Source: an uncultured Corynebacterium sp. | Lineage (GTDB): Bacteria > Actinomycetota > Actinomycetes > Mycobacteriales > Mycobacteriaceae | Assembly (NCBI RefSeq): GCF_943914615.1 | Contig: NZ_CALUCS010000011.1 | Coordinates: 1 to 64,000, forward strand | Length of the DNA: 64,000 bases | Reading direction: 5' to 3' | In this document: in pieces, positions 33,775 to 42,793 of the stretch | How positions within the stretch are numbered: position 1 is the stretch's first letter | Layout of the letters: the number at the start of each line of letters is the position of its first letter | Notes under the pieces: generated by a model | Told to the model about the DNA's origin: nothing | Seen by the model: only the letters and a program-made list of their open reading frames with translations | Database searches by the model: none | Made by a program: the position numbers and the translations under genes

Positions 33775-35091
33775 CTACTGGTCAAGCTGGGCGATAACGT
33801 GATGCGCTGCCCGCTGCCCACTACGCAGCACACCATCGATGCTCGGCGTGGCGTGTTGGGCACCGGCTAGGGCAATACGACTGCCTTTAAGTTCCCGCTC
33901 CCCCAGTTCCTTGCCTATGCGTTGCAAACTTTGCGGGAGGATCAGCGGGATGGCGTCAATAAACTTCTGCTCCGTAACCAGTTCCCAACCGGAAGAATCT
34001 ACGCCGAACAGCGAGCCCAAACCGCGCTGCACCTCAGCCACCGACGGCCCCTCGGCGGGGTTGGAACCGCGCGGGTGCACGTGGTTAGCTGCCACCAGAT
34101 GTCTGCCCGGCGCGTAACTCGGGGCGGCAGCGGTGACCTCCGTGGCTGATGTAATTGGGGTGCTGCGAGTGCCATCCACGGTCAGCAACCCCTCGTCCAT
34201 CACCGGCTCGTCTGAGACGAACCACCAGGAAGAAACGCTGGTCGTGGGCACTTTCGGCGACCCCAGCAACTCGGTTTCCCGCTGCGGATCGACAGCTACG
34301 ATGACATGCGAGAAGTGTTCGGTCTCCGCCCCGTTGACCGTCACTTTTACCCCGGAATTATCCTCCTCGATGGCGGTCACGAGCGAGTTCAGATGGAACT
34401 CGACCCCCGGTACGCGAGCGAGCGCCGCCGATAGTTCGCCCATACCGTTTTCCAGCACAGCTAGGTTGCCGCGCAGCATCGTGGCGACCATCCACTTGGC
34501 GAAAATCGCGGAAGACTCACCTTCAGCGTCGAACAGGAATGCGCGCAACAACGGGTCGATCGCCACGGCGCGAGTGCGTCGGTGCACACCCCGCTGGTCC
34601 AGCGATTCGCAGGTCTTCACATCCTCGTCGATATATTTCTGCTTGATGCTGCGCAGTTCCAGGCTAGAGCGGTGGGACAACTCGGACTTTAGCCAGCGGC
34701 GTAGGGCTAGTAGATCCCGGAAGGATAGAGCGCTGCGCGCCTTCGAGCGCATGAGGCTGGGAATCAGATGCGGCGCTCGGATCGGGTCGCAGATCAGCGC
34801 CAAACCGTCGTCCGTGAGCGTTTGGATTGCTGGCTGGAAGTAGCGGATCCCCAGCGCGGCGTACTCCCCTGGCTGCAGAATTTCTTTTACCGCCGGGTAC
34901 CAGGAGTTGAAGGTCTGCAGACCGTTGTCGATGGTCACACCGTCGATCTTTTGGCTACGCATACGCCCGCCTAGACCGTCGCTGGCTTCGAAGACGGTGC
35001 AGTTCATTCCACTCTTGTGCAGGGTGCGCGCTGCGGCGAGTCCGGCTAGCCCGCCTCCTACGATGGCTACATTGGCTTCGTTTTCCGCCAT
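33775..35091 (-). CDS. FAD-dependent amine-oxidase-type oxidoreductase
   Basis: 438 residues. The N-terminus has the Rossmann FAD motif VAIVGGGLAGLAAARTL, then FEASDGLGGRMRS and DNGLQTFNSWYP, as in protoporphyrinogen oxidase, phytoene desaturase and monoamine oxidase relatives. The C-terminus has IALAGAQHATPSIDGVLRSG, the second FAD-contacting segment. Substrate unknown; no haem or carotenoid genes are adjacent. I chose ATG at 35089-35091 (MAENEANVAIVGG) with GGGAGC upstream. Confidence 0.82.
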   Translation of the reverse strand: MAENEANVAIVGGGLAGLAAARTLHKSGMNCTVFEASDGLGGRMRSQKIDGVTIDNGLQTFNSWYPAVKEILQPGEYAALGIRYFQPAIQTLTDDGLALICDPIRAPHLIPSLMRSKARSALSFRDLLALRRWLKSELSHRSSLELRSIKQKYIDEDVKTCESLDQRGVHRRTRAVAIDPLLRAFLFDAEGESSAIFAKWMVATMLRGNLAVLENGMGELSAALARVPGVEFHLNSLVTAIEEDNSGVKVTVNGAETEHFSHVIVAVDPQRETELLGSPKVPTTSVSSWWFVSDEPVMDEGLLTVDGTRSTPITSATEVTAAAPSYAPGRHLVAANHVHPRGSNPAEGPSVAEVQRGLGSLFGVDSSGWELVTEQKFIDAIPLILPQSLQRIGKELGERELKGSRIALAGAQHATPSIDGVLRSGQRAAHHVIAQLDQ

Positions 35092-35385
35092 GTCGCTGCT
35101 CCCTAACCTGTCTTTACCGGCCTGCTGTTTCTGCCTGCGCTCGCGCACCTATTGTGCCCATGCTATCGCACAGACCATTGCGTACGGTCGCTCGCAACAC
35201 CTTCCCTTATTCGATTTTATGTTCTATTCTTTTTCTTAATGACGCCACCCGTGTCCAACCCGTTTCCTACTCTGCATCCCTGAACGCAGACCACTGATGA
35301 CGGGGCTCCGCAATGGAGGTCCGGCCCAACTGATCAACACAAGAACACTCAATCCAAGAACATTCATGTAAGGAAGTGAGCAACC
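35092..35385. other. Divergent intergenic region, no gene seen
   Basis: A 294-bp region between the FAD oxidoreductase and the hypothetical gene at 35386. It contains an AT-rich stretch (35205-35240) and two copies of CAAGAACA (35340-35347 and 35356-35363). I see no clear promoter or coding frame. Confidence 0.5.
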
Positions 35386-35919
35386 ATGAAGTCCCGCATC
35401 ACCACTCGGCGAGCAACAGTTCCCCGCCCTGCTGCTGGGCGCCCAGCGCCCCGGCGCACGGGCGCTAACGCGCCTTCTCTGCGGAGTTTCGCTTTGAGCG
35501 AGCCCCACCGTGCGGCGGTGGAGGCGCGCGCTATGTTGCGTCATCCGCGCAGCCTAATCCGCATCACTCCTGGGTGGCAGGCACCTCGTTTCGCGGTGGA
35601 GGCCGGCGATTCCACCGCGTTAGTGCATGTTTCGCGAAGGCGAATGACCCCACTGCTGTGGTCCAGGCTCAGCGGTCAGCAGGCACCCGAGGGGCAGGAG
35701 TTGTTCCTGATCACAGTATCTGTAGAGTGTCCGCACTGGATGCGCCCTGAATCCATCCGCTTGCTAGAGCTCATCCTGGGCCAAGCGTGGACGGTGCGGG
35801 AAGATCCGCAGGAATTTCGGGACCGTCACCACCAGGCACAAGTCGGCCTGACGTGGCACGCGTTGATGACGCAGGAGGATCTGCAGGCCAGCAACGCTCC
35901 GGCTCCCCACGCCGCCTGA
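35386..35919 (+). CDS. Hypothetical protein
   Basis: 177 residues. The first 30 residues are strongly basic and rich in Pro, Arg and Thr (TTRRATVPRPAAGRPAPRR) and look disordered. The rest (about 35-165) appears globular, with FAVEAGDSTALVHVSRRRM and QELFLITVSVECPHWMRP. No signal peptide or membrane segment. ATG has AAGGAAG about 9 nt upstream. The stop is 1 nt from the stop of the convergent gene at 35921. I do not recognise the family. Confidence 0.65.
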   Translation: MKSRITTRRATVPRPAAGRPAPRRTGANAPSLRSFALSEPHRAAVEARAMLRHPRSLIRITPGWQAPRFAVEAGDSTALVHVSRRRMTPLLWSRLSGQQAPEGQELFLITVSVECPHWMRPESIRLLELILGQAWTVREDPQEFRDRHHQAQVGLTWHALMTQEDLQASNAPAPHAA

Positions 35920-35920
35920 G

Positions 35921-36694
35921 CTAGTCCTCGTCCTCTGTTGCGACCTCGTCCTCGTCGTCAAACTCGTCGTCGTAGTAATCGAACTCGTCCTCTAACGGGA
36001 CCAAGAGCTCTTCCCACTCGGTGGCCTGCACTTGTGCGACCGCTAAGGCGTCAAAGAGTTGATCAAAGTCCGTGAACGTGCCCAGTTCCAGAACCTCCTG
36101 GGTCATCTCGGCGGCATCCTCAAGGACGTTCTGGTACATCACTTCGCGCTCGAAGTCGCTGAGGGTCTCGTCGCTATCCAGCTCGGCCTCAGCTTGGGCT
36201 ACAAGCTCGTCGTACTCTTCACCGAAGGTCACAAACTTCACGGTCGCTTCGGGTTCATCAGTACCGGATCCCAGCATCACTGTGATGAGGGAACCATTGC
36301 CCACCTCTGCGCGCACCAGCATCGGCTCAATAAGATCTTGCTCAAACTCGAGGTCGGAAATGCGATCGTCGGTGCCTTCCAGCAGATCGTGCAACACCGT
36401 AATGCACTGGTCAGTCGCAATGTACTGTGCCACCACTGCAACGGCGGCTTCAACGGAGAACACCACGCCAACCAGAGTGTCCTCGAACTCTTCAATACCT
36501 GCGACCTCGTCGAGCTCCCCCTTGGCCATGAACACATTCGCTGAGTTAATCCCCGCCGTGGTGCTCGTTTGCTCGATCTGCTGGAAATGAATCTCCAGCT
36601 CCGGAGCGATCGGTACGAACAACATGTCGTCGTTAACTCGCGACTCAATACCCTCAGTATCCAGCGCCTGAGCAATGTCCTCGTAGAAACCCAC
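35921..36694 (-). CDS. Highly acidic hypothetical protein
   Basis: 257 residues from GTG at 36692-36694 (VGFYEDIAQALDTEGI), with AGGGAG about 9 nt upstream; the frame stays open to 36778 but that part is unconvincing. The protein is very acidic throughout and ends in DEFDYYDDEFDDEDEV and more acids. Alternating hydrophobic strands (DDMLFVPIAPELEIHFQ, EATVKFVTFGEE) suggest a soluble alpha/beta protein. No motif that I recognise. The first gene upstream is the carboxylesterase, 170 bp away. Confidence 0.65.
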   Translation of the reverse strand: MGFYEDIAQALDTEGIESRVNDDMLFVPIAPELEIHFQQIEQTSTTAGINSANVFMAKGELDEVAGIEEFEDTLVGVVFSVEAAVAVVAQYIATDQCITVLHDLLEGTDDRISDLEFEQDLIEPMLVRAEVGNGSLITVMLGSGTDEPEATVKFVTFGEEYDELVAQAEAELDSDETLSDFEREVMYQNVLEDAAEMTQEVLELGTFTDFDQLFDALAVAQVQATEWEELLVPLEDEFDYYDDEFDDEDEVATEDED

Positions 36695-36864
36695 AGCCAA
36701 CGTCTCCCTAGTATTTCCTAGTGTTTTATGAGGTGTTTCAGTCCGAAGCGAACGTGCATTCCGAGACTTGGGCACCATAGTAACCCGATCCCGGACAACA
36801 CGTCATGACCTCACCGTGAGCCTCCTTGTGGACCCGTATTGTCCGTCGCTTTCTCACACCAGAA

Positions 36865-38379
36865 CTAGCGCCCGGGCCTAGGCATCGCCACGGAACTCTC
36901 GTCGCCCTCCCAGCCCCGCATGTCAAACTTCTCCCATACCCGGCGAAACTCGGCACGGGGATCTTCCACCAGCCTCACTTTCCGCTCAAAAACCTGCGTC
37001 GCCCGGTTTTCCAATGTGTAAGGCGCCCACCCCGGGTTGGCATCCCAGATAAACGCCTTCCAGGCCCGTTGCATGTGTTCAGAGACCACAGCCATCTCCC
37101 CGCCTAAAACGAAGCTGGCCTTCGAGGACTTGGCGTCACCAAAAAGAGCCGATAGCTCCATCGAATGCATCGCCCCCACCCCAAGTCGCCGCAACATGGC
37201 GGGAGCGTAGTCGAAGCGATACATCCAGACCGGCGCCCCGGCCACCTGGTGCAGTTCAGCGAGCCGGATGGACTGCGCCCAAAACACAGCATCGGTGAGC
37301 ATTTGCGCAAAAACCCCACGGCGCCCAATGTCCCCGTAGGCAGTCTCGATCTGTTCGGCCAGCGCCGGGTCGTGGGCACGCAGCATGGTCCGGGCTGCTT
37401 TTATCCGAGCAGTCTTAGAAAAGAACAGCATCTGTGCGGCCGACAGTTCGTCATTGTTAGTGCCAATGAGCAACGGGATCTGCTGGTGCTCGGCACGCTC
37501 GAAGATCCCCAAAGGGTGGTCCGAAAGAAGTTCACCGTCGATGGCGATTCCAAAGGCCATATTCATCTCCCGCAGCCCGCCACCCCGCCACAGCATCTGC
37601 TGCCCGGCGCGCACCACGTCGGCGAAGTGCAAAGCGCGTAGTTCGGCGATGGACGTTGTGCGCGGAACCAATCCGGAATATTGCGTAAGTTTGCGTGCCC
37701 ATAGGTTCGACTGAGCGTTGGTGTGCACGCTCATCACGGGTGCCGACTGGAGAATTACCCGGTGGAAGAGACCCCGTGCAGCGGGAATGGTCATCAAAGT
37801 GGCGGCGGAAGTCCCGCCTGCGGATTCACCCATTAGAACCACATTGTCCGGGTCGCCCCCGAAGTCCGCGATGTTCTTCCGCACCCATTCCAGTGCCAGG
37901 ATCTGGTCGCGGGTCGCGGGGTTGGGTTCGCACCCGGCGGCGTCGGGGACGTCCAGGGAGCTCATGTCCACATACCCCAGCGCGCCGAGCCGGAAGTTCA
38001 AAGCGACGTACACCACGTCCAACTCTTTGGCGAAGTTATGTCCCCGCAGTACTGCGGTGTGGGAGGCCCCGGCGAAGAACCCTCCACCGTGCAGGAACAC
38101 CACAACTGGCAACGTGGCGTCGGTGTCTGGCCGGACGATATCCAGGTTCAGGCAGTCCTCGTCGCCGATGACTTCGTCTTTCCAGTTGTAAGCCGTCTGT
38201 GGAGCGACGTTCCCGTACTCTTCCGCTGGCCACTCCCCCTGCCAGCGCACTGGACGTGGGGCTTTCCAGCGTTCCGCGGAGCCGAATGGAATGCCGCGCC
38301 ACGTCCGCACGCCATCGACCCGGACGCCCCGGACGAATCCGCCCGAGGTCTCTACGCGTACGCCGTCCTGATTCATCAC
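36865..38379 (-). CDS. Type-B carboxylesterase/lipase
   Basis: 504 residues. Family motifs: EDCLNLDIVRP (near 90), the oxyanion hole VVFLHGGGFFAGAS (near 108), the nucleophile elbow VLMGESAGGTS (Ser about residue 190), and the likely catalytic His in GAMHSMELSALFG near 412. It should hydrolyse carboxylic esters; no signal peptide, so probably cytosolic. The start is GTG (38377-38379) or the next ATG; TAGGAT ends 6 nt before the GTG, so the mRNA may be leaderless. Confidence 0.88.
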   Translation of the reverse strand: MMNQDGVRVETSGGFVRGVRVDGVRTWRGIPFGSAERWKAPRPVRWQGEWPAEEYGNVAPQTAYNWKDEVIGDEDCLNLDIVRPDTDATLPVVVFLHGGGFFAGASHTAVLRGHNFAKELDVVYVALNFRLGALGYVDMSSLDVPDAAGCEPNPATRDQILALEWVRKNIADFGGDPDNVVLMGESAGGTSAATLMTIPAARGLFHRVILQSAPVMSVHTNAQSNLWARKLTQYSGLVPRTTSIAELRALHFADVVRAGQQMLWRGGGLREMNMAFGIAIDGELLSDHPLGIFERAEHQQIPLLIGTNNDELSAAQMLFFSKTARIKAARTMLRAHDPALAEQIETAYGDIGRRGVFAQMLTDAVFWAQSIRLAELHQVAGAPVWMYRFDYAPAMLRRLGVGAMHSMELSALFGDAKSSKASFVLGGEMAVVSEHMQRAWKAFIWDANPGWAPYTLENRATQVFERKVRLVEDPRAEFRRVWEKFDMRGWEGDESSVAMPRPGR

Positions 38380-38385
38380 TTCACT

Positions 38386-38391
38386 ATCCTA
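38386..38391 (-). promoter_or_regulatory. -10 hexamer TAGGAT before the carboxylesterase
   Basis: On the minus strand TAGGAT ends 6 nt before GTG 38379 (9 nt before the ATG that follows). No Shine-Dalgarno. Confidence 0.5.
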
Positions 38392-38452
38392 AGCTCTAGC
38401 GCCTACCGACGGTCGGGCAAGCGCATCCCGTACCGTCAGCGAACTTTTGGCC

Positions 38453-38458
38453 TACTGT
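38453..38458 (+). promoter_or_regulatory. -10 hexamer TACTGT before the EcsC-like gene
   Basis: TACTGT ends 8 nt before ATG 38467, without a Shine-Dalgarno. Confidence 0.5.
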
Positions 38459-38466
38459 TGGTGTCC

Positions 38467-39234
38467 ATGGGAATTTTCAACTTCGGCAAGTCCGATCAAC
38501 CGCGCGACGAGGCCACGGCTACCTCTGAGCTCATTCAGCAGGCTCGGCATGCACCGTACCCCTCCGGCCCAATCGCTCGCCGCTTCTTCGGAGCCATTGA
38601 CCGCACGGTCTCTATCCAGGAGCCGCTGATCCGGTCCTATGTGGCAAAGATTGAGCAGAAGCATGGTGACGCCACGCTTCAGCGCCGACAGGAAGTTCTG
38701 GACACGCACTTTAAGAATCTGGCCACGGGTTCTGGCGCGGGCACCGGTGGCGTGGCCGCCGTTCCGGGCGTGGGTACTTTGCTCTCCTTGGCGGGAATTG
38801 CCGCGGAATCCGCGTTGCTCATTGAGGTTTGCGCGCTATACGCCCTGGCGTCAGCAGAGTTGAATGGCATCGATATTTCCAAGGAAGAGACGCGCCGTGC
38901 GGTGGTGTATCTGGCGATCTCCGGGGCTACGGCCAAGGAGTTGGTACAGGCACTGGCCGAGGACCGCACCTTTAGCTCGCTGCAGGCAGCTAACCGGCTG
39001 CGCGGTGCGCGCAAACTGCGCAAAACCAGTTCCGTCGAGTTAAAGCAGGCTAACAACATCCTCGGACGCTTCGCATTTCGCCAGGTACGCAAGAGCTTCG
39101 GCGGCGCAATGTTTAAGAAGGTTCTGCCGTTTGGCGTCGGCGCCTACCTGGGAGCTAAAGCTAACCGGAAGATCGCGGAGCGCATGGTCGACAACGTGCA
39201 CGTCTTCATTCGCGAGGCCGACGGTATCTTCTAG
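38467..39234 (+). CDS. EcsC-like protein
   Basis: 255 residues from ATG at 38467; the frame is open upstream only because it crosses the esterase gene. A Gly/Ala-rich hydrophobic hairpin (GSGAGTGGVAAVPGVGTLLS and following, about 90-130) and the helix-rich remainder resemble EcsC-family proteins. A second hydrophobic glycine patch lies near the C-terminus (VLPFGVGAYLGAKANRK). A membrane-associated protein in the equivalent position beside kgd is known in M. tuberculosis (Rv1249c). Function unknown. The ABC exporter starts 11 bp downstream, so they are probably one operon. Confidence 0.7.
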   Translation: MGIFNFGKSDQPRDEATATSELIQQARHAPYPSGPIARRFFGAIDRTVSIQEPLIRSYVAKIEQKHGDATLQRRQEVLDTHFKNLATGSGAGTGGVAAVPGVGTLLSLAGIAAESALLIEVCALYALASAELNGIDISKEETRRAVVYLAISGATAKELVQALAEDRTFSSLQAANRLRGARKLRKTSSVELKQANNILGRFAFRQVRKSFGGAMFKKVLPFGVGAYLGAKANRKIAERMVDNVHVFIREADGIF

Positions 39235-39245
39235 CTCGCCGGGGG

Positions 39246-42200
39246 ATGTCCACCCCCCGCGTTAGAATCATCGGCGTGTTCAGAGTCATCCGAGAATCCG
39301 CCCGGCACCACCGGTGGCTATTCACCGCCGTGGTGGTTTTCTCCGTGCTCTTGCCCACCATCGAGTTGCTACTGCCACTGCTCGCGGGGGCGTCCGTGGA
39401 CGGCAGTACGCGCGCGATCGGGTTGCTGGTGGCGGTAGCCTGCGCGCGTTTCGTTACGCAGGCGTTGCGGCGTTTTCTATCTGGCACGTTTAGTGTGCGC
39501 ACTCAGCACAGTCTGCGCACCCGGATGTTTGCGGCGATCCAGGCGGTCGACGAGAACGCAGCGCGGTCTTTCGGCACCGGCCAGGTGATTTCGCGCACCA
39601 TCACGGACCTAACGAAGGTGCAGGGCATGGTCGCGATGCTCCCGCTGATGGCTTCGAGCATGCTCGAGCTGGTGTTGATCTTCGCCGTGGTGCTGTGGAT
39701 TTCCCCGCCCATCGCCGGGATTATTGCGGTACAGATCCCGCTGCTCCTCACCGTGGCTTATGCTTCGCGCAAGAAACTATACGGCCCGTCCTTGGCTTCG
39801 CAGCGCCAGGCGGCGGTGGTTGCGGAGCAGGTTGAGCGCACTGTTTCCGGCGTACAGGTGATGAAGAGCTTCGCTCAGGAGCCACGCGAAATCGGCCGCT
39901 ACCGGCGAGACTCCGCCCGGCAGTATGGCATCAACATGCGCGTAGGCAAGCTCAGTGCAATCTTCCAACCTGCACTTTCCGCCCTGCCAAACGTGGCGTT
40001 GGTGGCGGCGATTGCACTGGGCGGCTGGCTGGCCATGCGCGATGCGATCAGTGTTGGTGACTTCCTGGCGGTCTCCACGTTCATCACCATGCTCGCCCGT
40101 CTTACTCGCATGGCGGCGGGGATGCTGGTCAATGTGCACGTCACCCAACCGTGTGCGGATCGCATTTTCGAGATTATTGACGCCCCGCCGCGCCCCACCG
40201 GCACCACTTCTGTGCGCGCCCCCATGGGGTTTTCGGGCAGTGTATCGATCACCCCGGGGCAGACCCCGATTCGGCTGAACATCCCACCGTCGAGCACGAC
40301 GATCGTGGAAGGCCCGGTGGCTTCGGGAAAGACCCGCCTAGCCCACGCCTTGGCTGGCTTGAACACCCAGGACGCGGCGGAGATCCAGGTGATGAATCCC
40401 GACGGTGGCGCACCGATCCCGCTGCTGGAGGTGCGAGAATCCGACCGGCCAGCGCTGGTGATGGACGAGGCGTTCCTTTACTCCGGGACGATCCGGGAAA
40501 ACATTCTGCTTGGATACTCGGCCACGGACGCAGAGGTCTGGGAAGCCGCTCGGCTGGCCTGTGCCGATCACTTCATCTGCGAAGCGGGCGGGTTGGATAC
40601 CGTCGTCGGCGAGCGCGGCATCACACTATCCGGCGGGCAGCGCCAGCGTATTGCCATCGCACGCGTACTACTGCGAGCCCCGAACACGATAATTTTCGAT
40701 GACGCTACCTCGGCCATCGACCAGGCCACCGAGGCCCAGATCCTGGCTAACCTCCGCGCCGCGGTGTCCCAGCCCACGGTGATTTACATAAGCCACCGCG
40801 CGGACGGTGGCTTCCGCGATCCGGACCAGACGATTTCCCTACCTGCAGCACTGCCGACGGTTGCGGCTGAATCAGCCCCAGTCGCAGCCGAAACCGCCCC
40901 TGTCTCCGAAGGTGCTGCCGATCCTGCGAGCTACCGATCCGTAGAACCTCGAATCGCGGACCTCAACGACAGTGGAAGCTTCCGCCTGCGCACCCTGTTC
41001 GCCATGGTGCCCGGCCTCATCGCAGCGGTGGTCGTCACGCTGTTCCTCTCCTCCGCCGCCGACATCGCCCTGCCCACTTTTATCCGCCACGCCATCGACG
41101 GCGGAGTGGCGAACAACGATATGAGGGCACTGTGGATCACTTGTGGAGCCGCCCTGCTGGTAGTGGCGCTTTCGTGGGGCGCACAGAGCGCCAATACCGT
41201 GCTCACCACGCTGACTGGTGAAAGGCTGATTTTCGCCTTGCGAAACCGGCTGTTCCGGCACATCACCGGGATGGATCTTCTGTGGTTCCACCGCCAGTCG
41301 AGTGGCAGGATCATGACCCGCCTCACGACCGACATCGACTCTCTTTCGAACTTCCTGCAATCTGGGCTTTCCCAAACAATCGTGTCGGCCACCCTGGCTT
41401 TAGGCATCCTTGGAATGCTTATCAGCACTGATCTCACGCTAGCTGGAATAATCGCGCTATTCTTACCCGTGATCGTGGTGGCGACGGTGATATTCCGCGT
41501 GGTTTCCCGTCGCCTCTACACCCGAGCAAGGAACCAGATCAGCCAGGTCAATGCCACGTTCCAGGAAGCTCTCATGGGACTGCCCACTGGCCAAGCTTTC
41601 GGCTACGGTGCGGCATTGCAGGCTCGCCTGGATAACGAATCCCGTGAATACCTCCGCCTGCGCACCCATTCCCAAACAGCGGTGAGCCTTTACTTTCCTG
41701 GCATTAACCTGCTCACTCAGCTCGCGCAGGCCGCGATACTCAGTGCCGGCGGAACCCTCATTGCCAATGGCCAGACCTCCGAGGGCGCGCTGGTTGCATT
41801 CAGCCTCTACCTGACAATGCTCTTCGGCCCGATTCAACAGCTTTCCCAAGTATTCGATCAGTTCCAGCAAGCCAGCGTCAGTGCCTCCCGGATCCGCGAA
41901 CTGCTTAACGAACGCCCGGCAATCACCGCAGTGGCAGACGGAGAAGTACCGGCTTTCGTGAATGGCCCGGCGATTCGGTGTGAGGGCGTCATATATAAAT
42001 ACAGAAACGATGAACACAGCAAACAAGGCGAACAGAGTGAAAACGCCGAGCCCACCCGAGATATCGCCCACACTTTCCGCGGCACAACAGCAGTGGTCGG
42101 TGCAACGGGCGCGGGCAAAACCACCCTGCTGCGGCTAATAAACCGGTTCATGGATCCCACGGAGGGGACAGTACGAGCGGACGGCACAGATATCCGAACT

Positions 42201-42740
42201 TTCGATGTGCGCGGCTGGCGGCGCTGCATCGGCACGGTGCCTCAGGAGCCGTATTTGTTCGCCGGAACTGTGGCCGAGAACATCGCTTACGGCGCAGACG
42301 ACGAAAACCACACCAACCTGGCCGAGGTGCAGGCGGCGGTCGAGCGAATCGGCTGCGAGAGAATCCTGCAGACCATTCCCGGCGGACTCAGCGCCCACAT
42401 CTCCCCCGGAACGAGCACACTCTCGGCCGGGCAAAAGCACATGATCGCGCTAGCACGGGCGGAATACATCCGACCGGCAATCATGTTGTTGGACGAAGCG
42501 ACGGCCAACATCAGCGACGAGGAGGAAGCTCAAATCGTAGAGGCGATCAACCGCGTGACCCGCGACCGTACCGCACTCATCGTCGCGCACCGGCTGCGCA
42601 CTGCCGCCCGCGCCGACACCATCGTCGTAATGGACCACGGCCGTATCGTCGAAATAGGCGAACATAACAACCTACTACAAAACGACGGCCCATATGCCGA
42701 ATTGTGGAATGCCGCACCAAGGCCCACAACGGGTTTGTAG
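39246..42740 (+). CDS. Single-chain ABC exporter with two TMD-NBD halves
   Basis: 1164 residues, two fused type IV exporter halves. Half 1: six membrane helices (about 25-300), Walker A GPVASGKT (356-363), signature LSGGQ (461-465), Walker B IIFDD ending in Asp486 where the catalytic Glu is expected. Half 2: helices from about 590, Walker A GATGAGKTT (near 953), signature LSAGQ (near 1059), Walker B LLDE. So one ATP site (NBD1 Walker with NBD2 signature) is degenerate, as in heterodimeric exporters. An ABC pair lies beside kgd in related genomes. Substrate unknown, perhaps lipid or drug. Confidence 0.88.
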   Translation: MSTPRVRIIGVFRVIRESARHHRWLFTAVVVFSVLLPTIELLLPLLAGASVDGSTRAIGLLVAVACARFVTQALRRFLSGTFSVRTQHSLRTRMFAAIQAVDENAARSFGTGQVISRTITDLTKVQGMVAMLPLMASSMLELVLIFAVVLWISPPIAGIIAVQIPLLLTVAYASRKKLYGPSLASQRQAAVVAEQVERTVSGVQVMKSFAQEPREIGRYRRDSARQYGINMRVGKLSAIFQPALSALPNVALVAAIALGGWLAMRDAISVGDFLAVSTFITMLARLTRMAAGMLVNVHVTQPCADRIFEIIDAPPRPTGTTSVRAPMGFSGSVSITPGQTPIRLNIPPSSTTIVEGPVASGKTRLAHALAGLNTQDAAEIQVMNPDGGAPIPLLEVRESDRPALVMDEAFLYSGTIRENILLGYSATDAEVWEAARLACADHFICEAGGLDTVVGERGITLSGGQRQRIAIARVLLRAPNTIIFDDATSAIDQATEAQILANLRAAVSQPTVIYISHRADGGFRDPDQTISLPAALPTVAAESAPVAAETAPVSEGAADPASYRSVEPRIADLNDSGSFRLRTLFAMVPGLIAAVVVTLFLSSAADIALPTFIRHAIDGGVANNDMRALWITCGAALLVVALSWGAQSANTVLTTLTGERLIFALRNRLFRHITGMDLLWFHRQSSGRIMTRLTTDIDSLSNFLQSGLSQTIVSATLALGILGMLISTDLTLAGIIALFLPVIVVATVIFRVVSRRLYTRARNQISQVNATFQEALMGLPTGQAFGYGAALQARLDNESREYLRLRTHSQTAVSLYFPGINLLTQLAQAAILSAGGTLIANGQTSEGALVAFSLYLTMLFGPIQQLSQVFDQFQQASVSASRIRELLNERPAITAVADGEVPAFVNGPAIRCEGVIYKYRNDEHSKQGEQSENAEPTRDIAHTFRGTTAVVGATGAGKTTLLRLINRFMDPTEGTVRADGTDIRTFDVRGWRRCIGTVPQEPYLFAGTVAENIAYGADDENHTNLAEVQAAVERIGCERILQTIPGGLSAHISPGTSTLSAGQKHMIALARAEYIRPAIMLLDEATANISDEEEAQIVEAINRVTRDRTALIVAHRLRTAARADTIVVMDHGRIVEIGEHNNLLQNDGPYAELWNAAPRPTTGL

Positions 42741-42793
42741 TAGGGTGGAACGACGAGACTTAAAGTCATAAAGGAAAGAGGCGAGGACCTGCT

